Assembly: GCF_014650555.1 (NCBI RefSeq) | Contig: NZ_BMVE01000003.1 | Location: forward strand, 186,001-250,000 | From: Streptomyces goshikiensis | Lineage (GTDB): Bacteria > Actinomycetota > Actinomycetes > Streptomycetales > Streptomycetaceae | Direction of reading: 5' to 3' | DNA: 64,000 nt | In this document: positions 33,355 through 42,880 of the stretch, piece by piece | Layout of the letters: every line of letters begins with the position of its first letter | Position numbering within the stretch: position 1 is the first letter of the stretch | Program-made: the position numbers and the translations under genes | Notes under the pieces: model-generated | Database searches by the model: none | Told to the model about the DNA's origin: nothing | Seen by the model: the letters and a program-made list of their open reading frames with translations, nothing else

Positions 33355-33371
33355 GTTCCACTAAGTGGAAC
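33355..33371. promoter_or_regulatory. 17-bp perfect palindrome, IclR-type operator
   Basis: GTTCCACTAAGTGGAAC is perfectly symmetric about its central A. It sits between the IclR gene and the eda-kdgK operon, just after a GATACC -10-like hexamer at 33348-33353, so it would cover the transcription start of the operon. IclR proteins typically bind GTTCC/GGAAC-type palindromes. Confidence 0.75.
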
Positions 33372-33391
33372 ACCGGGAGGGGTTGGTCGCG

Positions 33392-34030
33392 TTGTCCTGT
33401 CATCCCTACGAGGTGCTGGCCGCCCAGCGGCTGCTGCCGGTGCTGCGCGAGGCCCACGCGGACGAGGCCGTGCGCCGGACCACCGCCCTGCTCGCCGCCG
33501 GCTGCCGCGCGGTCGAGCTCACCACCACCGTCCCCGGCTGGGCCGGGGCCGTCGCCCGCACCGCCCCGCTCTCGGACGCCACCGGCCGGCCGGCCCTGAT
33601 CGGCGTCGGTACGGTGACCACCGCCGCGCAGGCGCGGACCGCGCTGGACGCCGGCGCGGCGTTCCTGATCTCCCCCTACCCGGCGCCCGAGGTCCGGGCG
33701 TACGCCGCCGAACGCGGGGCCGTCTTCGTCGAAGGCGGGTTCACCCCCGGCGAGATCGCCGCCGCCGCGCGGCAGTCGGGCGCCGCCAAGGTGTTCCCCG
33801 CCCACGTCGGCGGCCCGGCCTTCATCCGCTCCCTCAAGGCCGTCCTGCCCGCGGCCCTGCTCATCCCGACCGGCGGCATCACCCCCGCCGAGGTCCCCCG
33901 CTGGCTGGCCGCCGGCGCGACCGCCGTCGGAATCGGCGCCGGGCTGCCGGCCGACCCCGCCGAGCTGGCCGCCGTATTCGCGGAACTGGCCCTGCCCCGC
34001 CGCTGCGACCCCGCGACCGCGGGGGCCTGA
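33392..34030 (+). CDS. eda: 2-dehydro-3-deoxy-phosphogluconate (KDPG) aldolase
   Basis: A 212-residue class-I aldolase, close to the 213 residues of E. coli Eda. I chose the TTG at 33392 because GGGAGGGG (33375-33382) precedes it by 9 nt. A GTG at 33365 is in frame but lies inside the operator palindrome. Motifs are AVELTTTVPG (substrate strand), IGVGTVTTAAQARTALDAGAAFLISP, FVEGGFTPGE and AKVFPA with the Schiff-base Lys, then LIPTGGI. It splits KDPG to pyruvate and glyceraldehyde-3-phosphate. The kinase gene follows after 2 bases. Confidence 0.87.
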   Translation: MSCHPYEVLAAQRLLPVLREAHADEAVRRTTALLAAGCRAVELTTTVPGWAGAVARTAPLSDATGRPALIGVGTVTTAAQARTALDAGAAFLISPYPAPEVRAYAAERGAVFVEGGFTPGEIAAAARQSGAAKVFPAHVGGPAFIRSLKAVLPAALLIPTGGITPAEVPRWLAAGATAVGIGAGLPADPAELAAVFAELALPRRCDPATAGA

Positions 34031-34032
34031 CG

Positions 34033-35016
34033 GTGACCCCGCCCGCCGCCCCCGCCGGGTACGACGTCCTCGTCCTCGGCGAGGTGCTCGTAGAGATCCA
34101 CGCCGACGCGCCGCTGCGGCACGCCGTGGACGGAACCCGGGTGCGCCTCTCCTATTCGGGCGACGCCCTCAACGCGGCGGCCGCCGCCGCTGCCGCCGGG
34201 GCCCGGACCGCGCTCCTCGCCGTCGTCGGCGACGACGAACTGAGCGCCCCGCTGCTGCGCCGGGCCACCGAACTCGGCATCGACGTCTCCCACGTACGCC
34301 GCGCCCCGCGCCCCAACGGCGCCTACCTGCTCGGCTCCGACACCGAGGGCGGCCGGGACTTCGTCTACTGGCGCACCCACAGCGCCGGCTCCACCCTCTC
34401 GACCCGGCACATCGCGTCCTGGCGCGCGTTGCTGACCGGCTGCAAGGCCCTCGTCACCAGCGGGATCACCGGCGCCCTGGCACCCGGCAGCCGGGACGCG
34501 GTGCTCGCCGCCGCCCGCATCGTGCACGAGGCCGGCGGACACCTCTCGTACGACCCCAACTTCCGCCCCCGGCTCACCGGCCGGGCCGAGGCCCGCGAAC
34601 TGCTGGCCCGCATCGCCCCGTTGACCGGGCTCCTGAAGAGCTCCTGCCCGGCCGACGCACAGGCCCTGGTCGACACCGGCGACCCGCGCGAGGCCGCCGC
34701 CCGCTACCGCGCACTCGGCGCCCGCGCGGTCGCCGTCACCGCGGGCGCCGGCCGGCTGCTGCTCGACGAGGGCGCGGGGGAGGCGACGTACCTGCCCGTA
34801 CCGCCCAACCCCCACCCCCTCGACGCGACCGGCGCCGGGGACTGCTTCACCGGCACCGCCACCGCCCGGATCGCCCTCGGTGACCCGCTCGCCGACGCCG
34901 TGGCCTACGGGACGGCCGCCGCCTCGCTCTCCGTGTCCGGGCGCGGCGGCACCGGCCGGATCCCCGCCTTCACCGAGACGGCGGCCCTGGCGGCCGCCCA
35001 CCGCGGCGGCCGCTGA
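34033..35016 (+). CDS. kdgK: PfkB-family sugar kinase, probable 2-keto-3-deoxygluconate kinase
   Basis: A 327-residue ribokinase-fold kinase with GTG start two bases after the aldolase stop. N-terminal GEVLVEIHA and SYSGDALNAAAAAAAAGARTALLAVVGDDELS form the substrate side. The C-terminal signature HPLDATGAGDCFTGTATA has the catalytic Asp of GAGD. Linkage to KDPG aldolase and an IclR regulator makes KDG the likely substrate, giving KDPG for the next step. No uronate isomerase, lyase or sugar transporter is linked, so the source of KDG is encoded elsewhere. Confidence 0.87.
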   Translation: MTPPAAPAGYDVLVLGEVLVEIHADAPLRHAVDGTRVRLSYSGDALNAAAAAAAAGARTALLAVVGDDELSAPLLRRATELGIDVSHVRRAPRPNGAYLLGSDTEGGRDFVYWRTHSAGSTLSTRHIASWRALLTGCKALVTSGITGALAPGSRDAVLAAARIVHEAGGHLSYDPNFRPRLTGRAEARELLARIAPLTGLLKSSCPADAQALVDTGDPREAAARYRALGARAVAVTAGAGRLLLDEGAGEATYLPVPPNPHPLDATGAGDCFTGTATARIALGDPLADAVAYGTAAASLSVSGRGGTGRIPAFTETAALAAAHRGGR

Positions 35017-35901
35017 CTAGACCGCCTCCAGCAGGGCGATCTCCTCGGCTGACAGCCGCAGCGCGCCCGCGGCGATGTTCTCGACCAGGTGGTCCGGGTT
35101 CCCGGTGCCCGGTATGGCCAGCACGTGCGGACCCCGGTTCAGGGTCCAGGCGATGCGCAGCTGCGCGGCCGACACCCCGTGCGCCGCGGCGAGCGCGCGC
35201 ACCGCCTCGCCGTCCTGCGAGACCACCCCCGCCTCCCTGCCGGAGCCCGCGACGGCGAAGAACGGCACGAAGGCCACGCCCCGCTCCCCGCACGCGTCCA
35301 GGAAGGCGTGGTCCTGGGCCGGGGAGCCGATCCCGTACGCGTTCTGCACGCACACCACGGGCGCGATCGTCAGCGCCTGCGCGAACTGGCCGGGGCTGAC
35401 GTTGGAGATGCCCAGGTGCCGGATGAGTCCGGCGGCGCGCAGCTCGGCGAGCGCCCCGAAGTGCTCGGCGATCGAGGCGTCCGCCTGGCTGCGCGGGATA
35501 CGGAGGTTGACCACGTCCAGGTGGTCGCGGCCCAGCTGGCGCAGGTTCTCCTCGACCTGTCCGCGCAGCTGCTCGGGCGTGGCCCACCACCAGTCGCCGC
35601 CGGGAGCGCGGGCCGGCCCGACCTTCGTGGTGATGACGAGCTCGTCGGCGTACGGGGCGAGGGCGCTGTTGATCAGCTCGTTGGCGGAGCGCAGCGGGGA
35701 GAAATAGAAGGCGGCCGTGTCGATGTGGTTGACCCCCAGCTCAACGGCCTTGCGCAGCACGCCGGTGACGCGGTCGCGGTCGCTGGGGGAGCCGTCCGCG
35801 AGGTGGGTGAGGCGCATCGCGCCGAAGCCCGTCCGGTTGACGGTGAGGTCGCCGAGCTGCCAAGTGCCGGCGGCGCTCGCGGTGATGGGGTTCAAGGTCA
35901 T
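35017..35901 (-). CDS. Aldo/keto reductase with substituted catalytic His
   Basis: A 294-residue AKR-fold oxidoreductase. Asp61, Tyr66 (HIDTAAFYF) and Lys93 (VITTKVG) of the tetrad are present, but the His position (family LYQIH) reads VVNLR, so Arg134 replaces His. This VVNLR form defines a subgroup in actinobacteria and may shift specificity from simple carbonyls. The NADPH-binding C-terminus is AIPGTGNPDHLVENIAA. The ATG overlaps the stop of the serpin gene (ATGA). Its stop abuts the convergent kinase stop without a gap. Confidence 0.85.
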   Translation of the reverse strand: MTLNPITASAAGTWQLGDLTVNRTGFGAMRLTHLADGSPSDRDRVTGVLRKAVELGVNHIDTAAFYFSPLRSANELINSALAPYADELVITTKVGPARAPGGDWWWATPEQLRGQVEENLRQLGRDHLDVVNLRIPRSQADASIAEHFGALAELRAAGLIRHLGISNVSPGQFAQALTIAPVVCVQNAYGIGSPAQDHAFLDACGERGVAFVPFFAVAGSGREAGVVSQDGEAVRALAAAHGVSAAQLRIAWTLNRGPHVLAIPGTGNPDHLVENIAAGALRLSAEEIALLEAV

Positions 35902-37082
35902 CCGGAGACGATATCCGGGTCGTTGACCCAGCCGGCGGCGAGGACCAGCCGGGAGGTCCGGTGCACCGCCACGAAGCCGAACGGCCGGTGGAAGCGGACC
36001 TCGGCGTGCCGGACGCGGTAGGCGAGCCGCGGCTCGGCGCAGCCCGCGCCCAGACCGCCCGCGGTGACGGCCGCGGCCTCGAACCCCTCGGCGTCGAAGC
36101 GGGCCACGGCCACCTGGCGCGCGCTCCCGACCGCCAAGGGCGTGCCGCTGATGCCGGGGAAATGGCCGGTACGGACGTCCGCGGCGCTGCGCAGACCGAA
36201 CAGCGCGGCCTGGCGGAGCAGATCGTGATCCGCGTCCACGGAGAAGGCCACCGTCTCCACGCTCAGCCGGGGTTGCCGCGAGCTCGACGCGACGGTGCCG
36301 ATCGAGAGGCCGGGCCCCGGCTCCCCCTCGGGGAGCAGGCTCGCACCGGTCGCCGGGATCGTCCGGGTCGCGGCGGCGATCCCGCCGGCGAGCACCTCGC
36401 CCGGCGCCGCGCCCGGCTCGCCGAGCACCAGGTGCACGTCCACCCCGGTGTCCCCGACCACCTCCAGGAGCGTGACGGGCCCCGCCGGCGTCCGGGCGAC
36501 GCGCACCCGGTCCAGCAGGGCCGTCTCGCGGTACAGCCCGCTCACCTCGCGCCCGGCCCACGGGCCCTCGGTCAGCTCCGGGCACCACGGCGAGAACGGC
36601 CGGATCCACTTCAACCGCAGCGCCAGCGCCGACGCCAGGACCAGCAGGGTGTCCCGCCGGACCGCGACCGGCATCCTCTCGATCAGCCCGCCCGTCCGCT
36701 CCGACGCCCACGCGTCGAGCGTCCCGGCATCGGTCTCCGCGTCGCCCGACAGCACGCCCCGCGCGCCCTCCGGGAGCCGCGCCCGCCAGGGCTCCTCCAG
36801 CGGGAGACCGGCCCTGGTCCACAGCCCCGTCGCGGCCTCCAGGCCCCGTACGCCGGCCAGCGCGCCCAGCAGGTCCCGCGCGGCCCGCGCCGCCGAGCCG
36901 GCGGGTATGCCCAGGGCTTCGGCCAGTTCCGCCCGCGCCGGGCCGCCGGCGCCGTCCGCGAGGAGGGCCAGCAGCGGCCAGACCCCCGCCGCCGTCAGCA
37001 CCGTGCCGCGCTCGTCCGTCACCGCCCGGGCCGCCCAGCGCGTGGTGAGCCGGCCCACCGCCCGTACCACCGCACCGTCCAT
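35898..37082 (-). CDS. Serpin-family protein
   Basis: A 394-residue serpin-like protein. I chose MDGAVVRAVGRLT at 37082; an ATG 14 codons upstream is possible. The N-terminal helices (TRWAARAVTDERGTVLTAAGVWPLLALLADGAGG), ALALRLKWIRPF on the central strand, the GHFPGISGTPLAVGSARQVAVARFDAEGFEAAAVTA hinge and the C-terminal VRFHRPFGFVAVHRTSRLVLAAGWVNDP follow the serpin order (segments quoted in part). The hinge GFEAAAVTA is compatible with loop insertion and so with an inhibitor. The reactive loop is short (about 16 residues). No signal peptide is visible, so its targets may be intracellular proteases. Confidence 0.8.
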   Translation of the reverse strand: MDGAVVRAVGRLTTRWAARAVTDERGTVLTAAGVWPLLALLADGAGGPARAELAEALGIPAGSAARAARDLLGALAGVRGLEAATGLWTRAGLPLEEPWRARLPEGARGVLSGDAETDAGTLDAWASERTGGLIERMPVAVRRDTLLVLASALALRLKWIRPFSPWCPELTEGPWAGREVSGLYRETALLDRVRVARTPAGPVTLLEVVGDTGVDVHLVLGEPGAAPGEVLAGGIAAATRTIPATGASLLPEGEPGPGLSIGTVASSSRQPRLSVETVAFSVDADHDLLRQAALFGLRSAADVRTGHFPGISGTPLAVGSARQVAVARFDAEGFEAAAVTAGGLGAGCAEPRLAYRVRHAEVRFHRPFGFVAVHRTSRLVLAAGWVNDPDIVSG

Positions 37083-37156
37083 GGCGGGAGCGTACGTGGT
37101 GGGCGCCGCCGGGCCGGTGCGCATTTCCGCGGCCCGGCGGCGCCGGTCGATGGGGA

Positions 37157-38488
37157 TCAGCGGCCGCCGCGCAGGCCCTGGTCCACGGCCGTCATCAGCT
37201 CGCCGTCCGCCGTGTCCGCGTCCAGCGACCAGAACATGGCGCCCCCGAGCCCGTGGTCCCGTACGTAGCGGGACTTGGCGCGCAGCACCTGCGGGTCGTC
37301 GTACGTCCACAGCGTGCTGCCGTCGAACAGCCAGGCGTGGCCGCCGCGCCGGTCGCGGTAGACCTTGTACGTACCCGAACCGGCCAGGGTCTTCAGCGCC
37401 TTGTAGTCCTCGTAGCCCGCCGCCCAGGTGGCCGGGGCCGGGCCGGTCGCGGGCCGGCCCATGCCGTTCCCGCCGCCGCTGACCCCGGTCCAGCCCTGCC
37501 CGTAGAACGGCATGCCCACCACCAGCTTGCGCGCCGGCGCGCCCCGCCGTTCCCAGGCCTCCACGGTGCCGTCGACGCTGAAGTCGTCCCGCGCGTACAG
37601 CGCCGACTGCTGGGCCGTCCGCCGCTCGCCGGAGACGTGGAAGTCGTAGCCCTGGAGGTTGACGAAGTCCAGGTCGCGCATGATCCGGCGGACGTCGAAG
37701 CCCGCGTCGATCCTGGCGGGGGCGGTCGGCACGAAGGCCGTCAGCTCGTACGCCGTCCGGCGCCTCTGGTCGCGACCGTACGCGTCGAGCTGCGTGCGGA
37801 ACTCCCGTACCAGTTCGGCGAAGTTGCGCTTGTCCTCCGGCCGGAACCTCGTGTCCGTGTCGCCGGCCGAGCCGGGCCACTCCCAGTCGAGGTCGATGCC
37901 GTCGAAGACGCCCGCCGCCGCGCCGGCGCCGCCGCGGACACCGTCCGCCGGCAGGTTCCCCTTGATGTAGAGGTCGATGCAGGACGCCACCAGTGCCTTG
38001 CGGGAGGCGGGGGTGAGGGCGGCGTCCGAGAAGTGCGTGGACCAGCTCCAGCCGCCGAGCGAGATCAGCACCTTGAGGTCCGGGTGCCTGGCCTTGAGCT
38101 CGCGCAGCTGGTTGAAGTTGCCGGCGAGGGCCTGCTCCCCGTCGTCGGCGACCCCGTCGACCGAGTTCGCCGCGTCCAGCGGGCGCACGTAGTCGGCCCA
38201 CGCGTCGGCCTTGCCCGGCACGTTGCCCGTGAAGCACTTGCCGTCCGCGCTGATGTTGCCGAAGGCGTAGTTGAGGTGGGTGAGCTTCCCGGCGGAGCCG
38301 TTCGCTTCGAGGTCCTGGACCTGGAAGTCCCGCCCGTAGACGCCCCACTGGGTGAAGTAGCCGACCTTCCTGTACGAGCGGTCGTGGCTGGCGTCGCCGT
38401 GCCCCGCGGTGGCGGCGGGCACGAAGGCGGTCAGCAGGGAGAGGGAACAGGCGGCGACGGCCAGCCTGCCGAGCGTGCTGCGGCGCAT
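37157..38488 (-). CDS. Secreted GH18 chitinase
   Basis: A 443-residue chitinase. AAGGAAG lies 3-4 nt before the ATG at 38488. Signal peptide is about 1-28 (ending ATA-GHG). The GH18 barrel has SLGGWSW (143-149) and the catalytic FDGIDLDWEWP, where Glu203 is the acid/base. GMPFYGQGW and the closing GGAMFWSLDAD are typical of ChiC/ChiD-like actinobacterial enzymes, including an alpha+beta insertion. It lacks a recognisable chitin-binding module. The promoter (38576-38604) encloses a DasR-type site, so chitooligosaccharide/GlcN-6-P control is very likely. Confidence 0.94.
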   Translation of the reverse strand: MRRSTLGRLAVAACSLSLLTAFVPAATAGHGDASHDRSYRKVGYFTQWGVYGRDFQVQDLEANGSAGKLTHLNYAFGNISADGKCFTGNVPGKADAWADYVRPLDAANSVDGVADDGEQALAGNFNQLRELKARHPDLKVLISLGGWSWSTHFSDAALTPASRKALVASCIDLYIKGNLPADGVRGGAGAAAGVFDGIDLDWEWPGSAGDTDTRFRPEDKRNFAELVREFRTQLDAYGRDQRRRTAYELTAFVPTAPARIDAGFDVRRIMRDLDFVNLQGYDFHVSGERRTAQQSALYARDDFSVDGTVEAWERRGAPARKLVVGMPFYGQGWTGVSGGGNGMGRPATGPAPATWAAGYEDYKALKTLAGSGTYKVYRDRRGGHAWLFDGSTLWTYDDPQVLRAKSRYVRDHGLGGAMFWSLDADTADGELMTAVDQGLRGGR

Positions 38489-38575
38489 GGGCTTCCTTTG
38501 CGGATGCGGGGGAGTGGTGCTCCTGAGCCGTGCCGGTGCTGTGCGTGCTCTGCGTGTGCGGGGCGTGCACCTCGG

Positions 38576-38604
38576 AAACTATTGGTCTGGACCATCTGGG
38601 TCAA
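38576..38604 (-). promoter_or_regulatory. Chitinase promoter (TTGACC-17-TAGTTT)
   Basis: On the minus strand, TTGACC (38599-38604) and TAGTTT (38576-38581) are separated by exactly 17 bases. The start codon is about 90 bases downstream. The spacer is almost filled by a DasR-type operator. Confidence 0.75.
38581..38596. promoter_or_regulatory. DasR-responsive element (dre)
   Basis: The core TGGTCTGGACCA (38583-38594) differs by one base from the symmetric DasR core TGGTCTAGACCA. It also matches the direct/inverted repeats known from Streptomyces chitinase promoters. Its place between -35 and -10 fits repression by DasR until glucosamine-6-phosphate releases it. Confidence 0.8.
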
Positions 38605-38703
38605 GAGGGTGGTCATGCCCGCGTGCGGGGCGGGAACCCGGCCGTCCGAAATTCCTCCGTCACGGCACTGGGCACCTCTGGGTCCGGTCGCTACCCTCCG
38701 CGC

Positions 38704-39783
38704 ATGATTTCCACGGTGGTCTGGGGTACCGGGAACGTCGGCCGTGCGGCGATCCGTGCCGTCGAGGCCCATCCGGCACTCACACTCACGGCAGTACTCG
38801 TCCACAACCCCGACAAGACCGGCCGCGACGCGGGTGAACTCGCCGGTCTGGAGCGCCCCTTGGGCGTCACCGCGACCGACGGCATCGAGGCCGTCCTCGC
38901 CGCCCGCCCCGACGCCGTGGTCTACGCGGCCTCCGGCGACATCCGCCCCGACGACGCCCTCGCCGACATCACCCGGGCGATCCGGGCCGGCGCCGTCGTC
39001 GTCAGCCCCGCCCTGTACCCGCTCTACGACCAGCGCAACGCCCCGCCGGAGTTCCGGGACCCGGTGCTCGCCGCCGTCGAGGCGGGCGGCGGCTCGCTGT
39101 TCGCCTCCGGAGTCGACCCCGGCTGGGGCAACGACGTACTGCCGCTGCTGATCAGCGGACTCGGCACGACCGTCGACGCGATCCGCTGCCAGGAGATCTT
39201 CGACTACTCCACCTACGACCAGCCCGACTCGGTCCGTCTGCTGGTCGGCATGGGCCAGCCGATGGACTTCGAGCCGATGATGCTGATGCCCTCGGTCCCC
39301 ACGATGGTGTGGGGCGGCCAGATCCGGCTGATGGCCCGGGCCCTCGGCGTCGAACTCGACGAGATCCGTGAGACGTCCGAACGCCGCGCGCTCGACGCGA
39401 CGGTGACCACGCGGACCATGGGAGCCTTCGAGGCGGGCACCCAGGGCGCCATCCGCTTCGAGGTGCAGGGCGTCGTCGGGGGCGAACCCCGCATCGTCAT
39501 CGAGCACGTCACCCGGATCCACCCGTCCTGCGCCCCGGACTGGCCCGCGCCGCCCGACGGGGCCGGGGCGCACCGCGTGATCATCGAGGGGCGCCCCCGG
39601 ATCGAGGTCACGGTCGAGGCCACCGACGAGGGTGAGAACCGCTCCGCGGGCGGGAACGCCACGGCGGTCGGCCGTCTGGTGGGGGCCATCGACTGGCTGA
39701 TGGAAGCGGAACCCGGAATCTACGACGCGCTCGACGTCCCGCTGCGTCCCGCGGTCGGCAAACTCGGAAGGAAGCAGTCATGA
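38704..39783 (+). CDS. DapB-like NAD(P)-dependent dehydrogenase
   Basis: A 359-residue protein with the nucleotide motif WGTGNVGRAAI (residues 7-17). Its overall similarity is to the dihydrodipicolinate-reductase N-terminal domain family that includes 2,4-diaminopentanoate dehydrogenase. Features are VVYAASGDIRPDDALADI and ASGVDPGWGNDVLPLLISGLG. No lysine-biosynthesis context exists here. The next gene overlaps by ATGA and encodes an AhpD-like protein, so the two act together in an unidentified oxidation pathway. A ribosome site is not obvious; the ATG is chosen because the Rossmann strand begins at once. Confidence 0.8.
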   Translation: MISTVVWGTGNVGRAAIRAVEAHPALTLTAVLVHNPDKTGRDAGELAGLERPLGVTATDGIEAVLAARPDAVVYAASGDIRPDDALADITRAIRAGAVVVSPALYPLYDQRNAPPEFRDPVLAAVEAGGGSLFASGVDPGWGNDVLPLLISGLGTTVDAIRCQEIFDYSTYDQPDSVRLLVGMGQPMDFEPMMLMPSVPTMVWGGQIRLMARALGVELDEIRETSERRALDATVTTRTMGAFEAGTQGAIRFEVQGVVGGEPRIVIEHVTRIHPSCAPDWPAPPDGAGAHRVIIEGRPRIEVTVEATDEGENRSAGGNATAVGRLVGAIDWLMEAEPGIYDALDVPLRPAVGKLGRKQS

Positions 39784-40259
39784 GGATCGACGTTCCCGAG
39801 GGCCAGCACCCGATCGAGTACGTGTGGGGGGACATGGTCCCGGGCATCGGGATGGCCGCGGCGAACTTCTCGCTGTCCGTCTACGCCCACACCACCCTGG
39901 GCCTGCGCGAGTTCGAGGCCGCCCGGCTGCGGGTCGCGCAGATCAACGGGTGCGTCTTCTGCCTCGACTGGCGCACCGAACGCGACGGGCAGAAGGTCGA
40001 GGAGGAGTTCGCCGACGCGGTGGCCGAGTGGCGCACCACCGACGCCTTCGACGCGCGCACGCGGCTCGCCGCCGAGTACGCCGAGCGGTACACCCTCGAC
40101 CACCACGGTCTCGACGAGGAGTTCTGGGACCGGATGACCGCGTCCTACAGCCAGCTGGAGATCGTGGAGCTGACGATGAGCATCGGCTCCTGGCTGGCGT
40201 TCGGCCGCCTCAACCACGTGCTGGGCCTCGACAGCGTGTGCGCACTGCCCGGGCACTGA
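39780..40259 (+). CDS. Carboxymuconolactone decarboxylase / AhpD-like protein
   Basis: A 159-residue all-helical protein with the redox pair CVFC (Cys58-Cys61) in REFEAARLRVAQINGCVFCLDW, the AhpD/CMD core. A conserved Glu lies seven residues upstream, and the C-terminal helix LVELTMSIGSWLAFGRLNHV-like segment follows the family. Members are thiol peroxidases or decarboxylase-fold proteins. GGAAGGAAG precedes the ATG, which overlaps the upstream stop. It is probably a thiol-dependent partner of the DapB-like dehydrogenase. Confidence 0.85.
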   Translation: MRIDVPEGQHPIEYVWGDMVPGIGMAAANFSLSVYAHTTLGLREFEAARLRVAQINGCVFCLDWRTERDGQKVEEEFADAVAEWRTTDAFDARTRLAAEYAERYTLDHHGLDEEFWDRMTASYSQLEIVELTMSIGSWLAFGRLNHVLGLDSVCALPGH

Positions 40260-40265
40260 CGCGGT

Positions 40266-40303
40266 CCGGGGCCGCCCGGCTCGATGAGCGCGGCCGGCCC
40301 CGG
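40266..40303. terminator. Convergent hairpin after the AhpD-like gene and cholesterol oxidase
   Basis: CCGGGGCCG (40266-40274) and CGGCCCCGG (40295-40303) form a 9-bp stem with a 20-base loop between two convergent stops. It could terminate both transcripts. Confidence 0.5.
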
Positions 40304-40322
40304 CATCGGCCGGTCCGCTCCG

Positions 40323-42038
<1,716 letters not shown>

Positions 42039-42177
42039 TCACTAGCTACGACTTGGTAACTTCCGGCAGATTACACAACAGACGCACCAGGTCACGGCGT
42101 GTGCCGACGGCGTGTCGTTGGTCTCTACACGCTCTGGTGCGGGGGGAGTTGGGCCGGAGACGGATCGGAGCCCGGGG

Positions 42178-42642
42178 TCAAGCCCCGGAAAGGCTCCACT
42201 GGCCGACGTCCTCGGCGAGACCGCCGTTCAGCGCGAACTGCACCGCGGCGAGCCCGGCGTCCTTCGGGAGCCGGAAGGTGACGAAACCGGCCGTCGCGCC
42301 GCCGGGGTCGAGGGTGACGGTCTCGGGGAAGGCCGGCCCGGCCGGTATCGAGGCGTTCAGGCCGTCGAACCGCCGCCCCGCGGTGTCCAGCAGGTGCGCG
42401 CACGACGCGGGCGAGTCCTTGTACACGGTCGACCCGGTGTTCTCCAGGCGCAGTTGTACGGCGACCAGCCGGCCGGCGTCGTCGGGCGCGGGACTCGCGG
42501 GGTCGACCACCTGCACCAGCGTGACGTCGAGGCGCTCGCCCGGCAGACCGCCCGAGAGCGGGACGGTCTCACCGGAGCCGTCGTGCGCCGCACCGAGCAG
42601 GGCCGGCCCGAGGAGGACGAGGGCGGCGAGCGTAGCGCGCAT
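42178..42642 (-). CDS. Small exported DUF4352-like protein
   Basis: A 154-residue protein starting MRATLAALVLLGPALLG at 42642, with AGGTGG upstream. After a signal peptide of about 19 residues it has an Ig-like beta fold: LDVTLVQVVDPASP, LVAVQLRLENTG, and VTLDPGGATAGFVTFRLPKD. This is the telomeric-repeat-binding-factor-2-like domain (DUF4352). One Cys (SCAHLLD) is present. Function is unknown. A larger member of the same fold lies divergently 238 bases away. Confidence 0.72.
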   Translation of the reverse strand: MRATLAALVLLGPALLGAAHDGSGETVPLSGGLPGERLDVTLVQVVDPASPAPDDAGRLVAVQLRLENTGSTVYKDSPASCAHLLDTAGRRFDGLNASIPAGPAFPETVTLDPGGATAGFVTFRLPKDAGLAAVQFALNGGLAEDVGQWSLSGA

Positions 42643-42880
42643 GCCGAAACCACCTTCTGCCGAAGGGTCACGCCCCCCACGATCCTCCACCCCCCACACC
42701 CCCGCCAGCCCGGCCGCGCCCGGGGGGGGCTGGCGTACGGGGCCGGCCTCCAGGCCGGAGGGGAACGCCCCGCCAGGTCGGTTAAATGTTCGAATGTCAC
42801 GGTTCGGGCATAGTCGCCCCTGATTCCGCTCGTGCCCATACGGTGACCGGAATCCAGATCCGCTCCTGTGGGGGTTCCTC

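Noticed and set aside
42790..42810. A tRNA T-loop-like GTTCGAA
   Set aside because: No acceptor stem, D-arm or anticodon arm can be folded around it.
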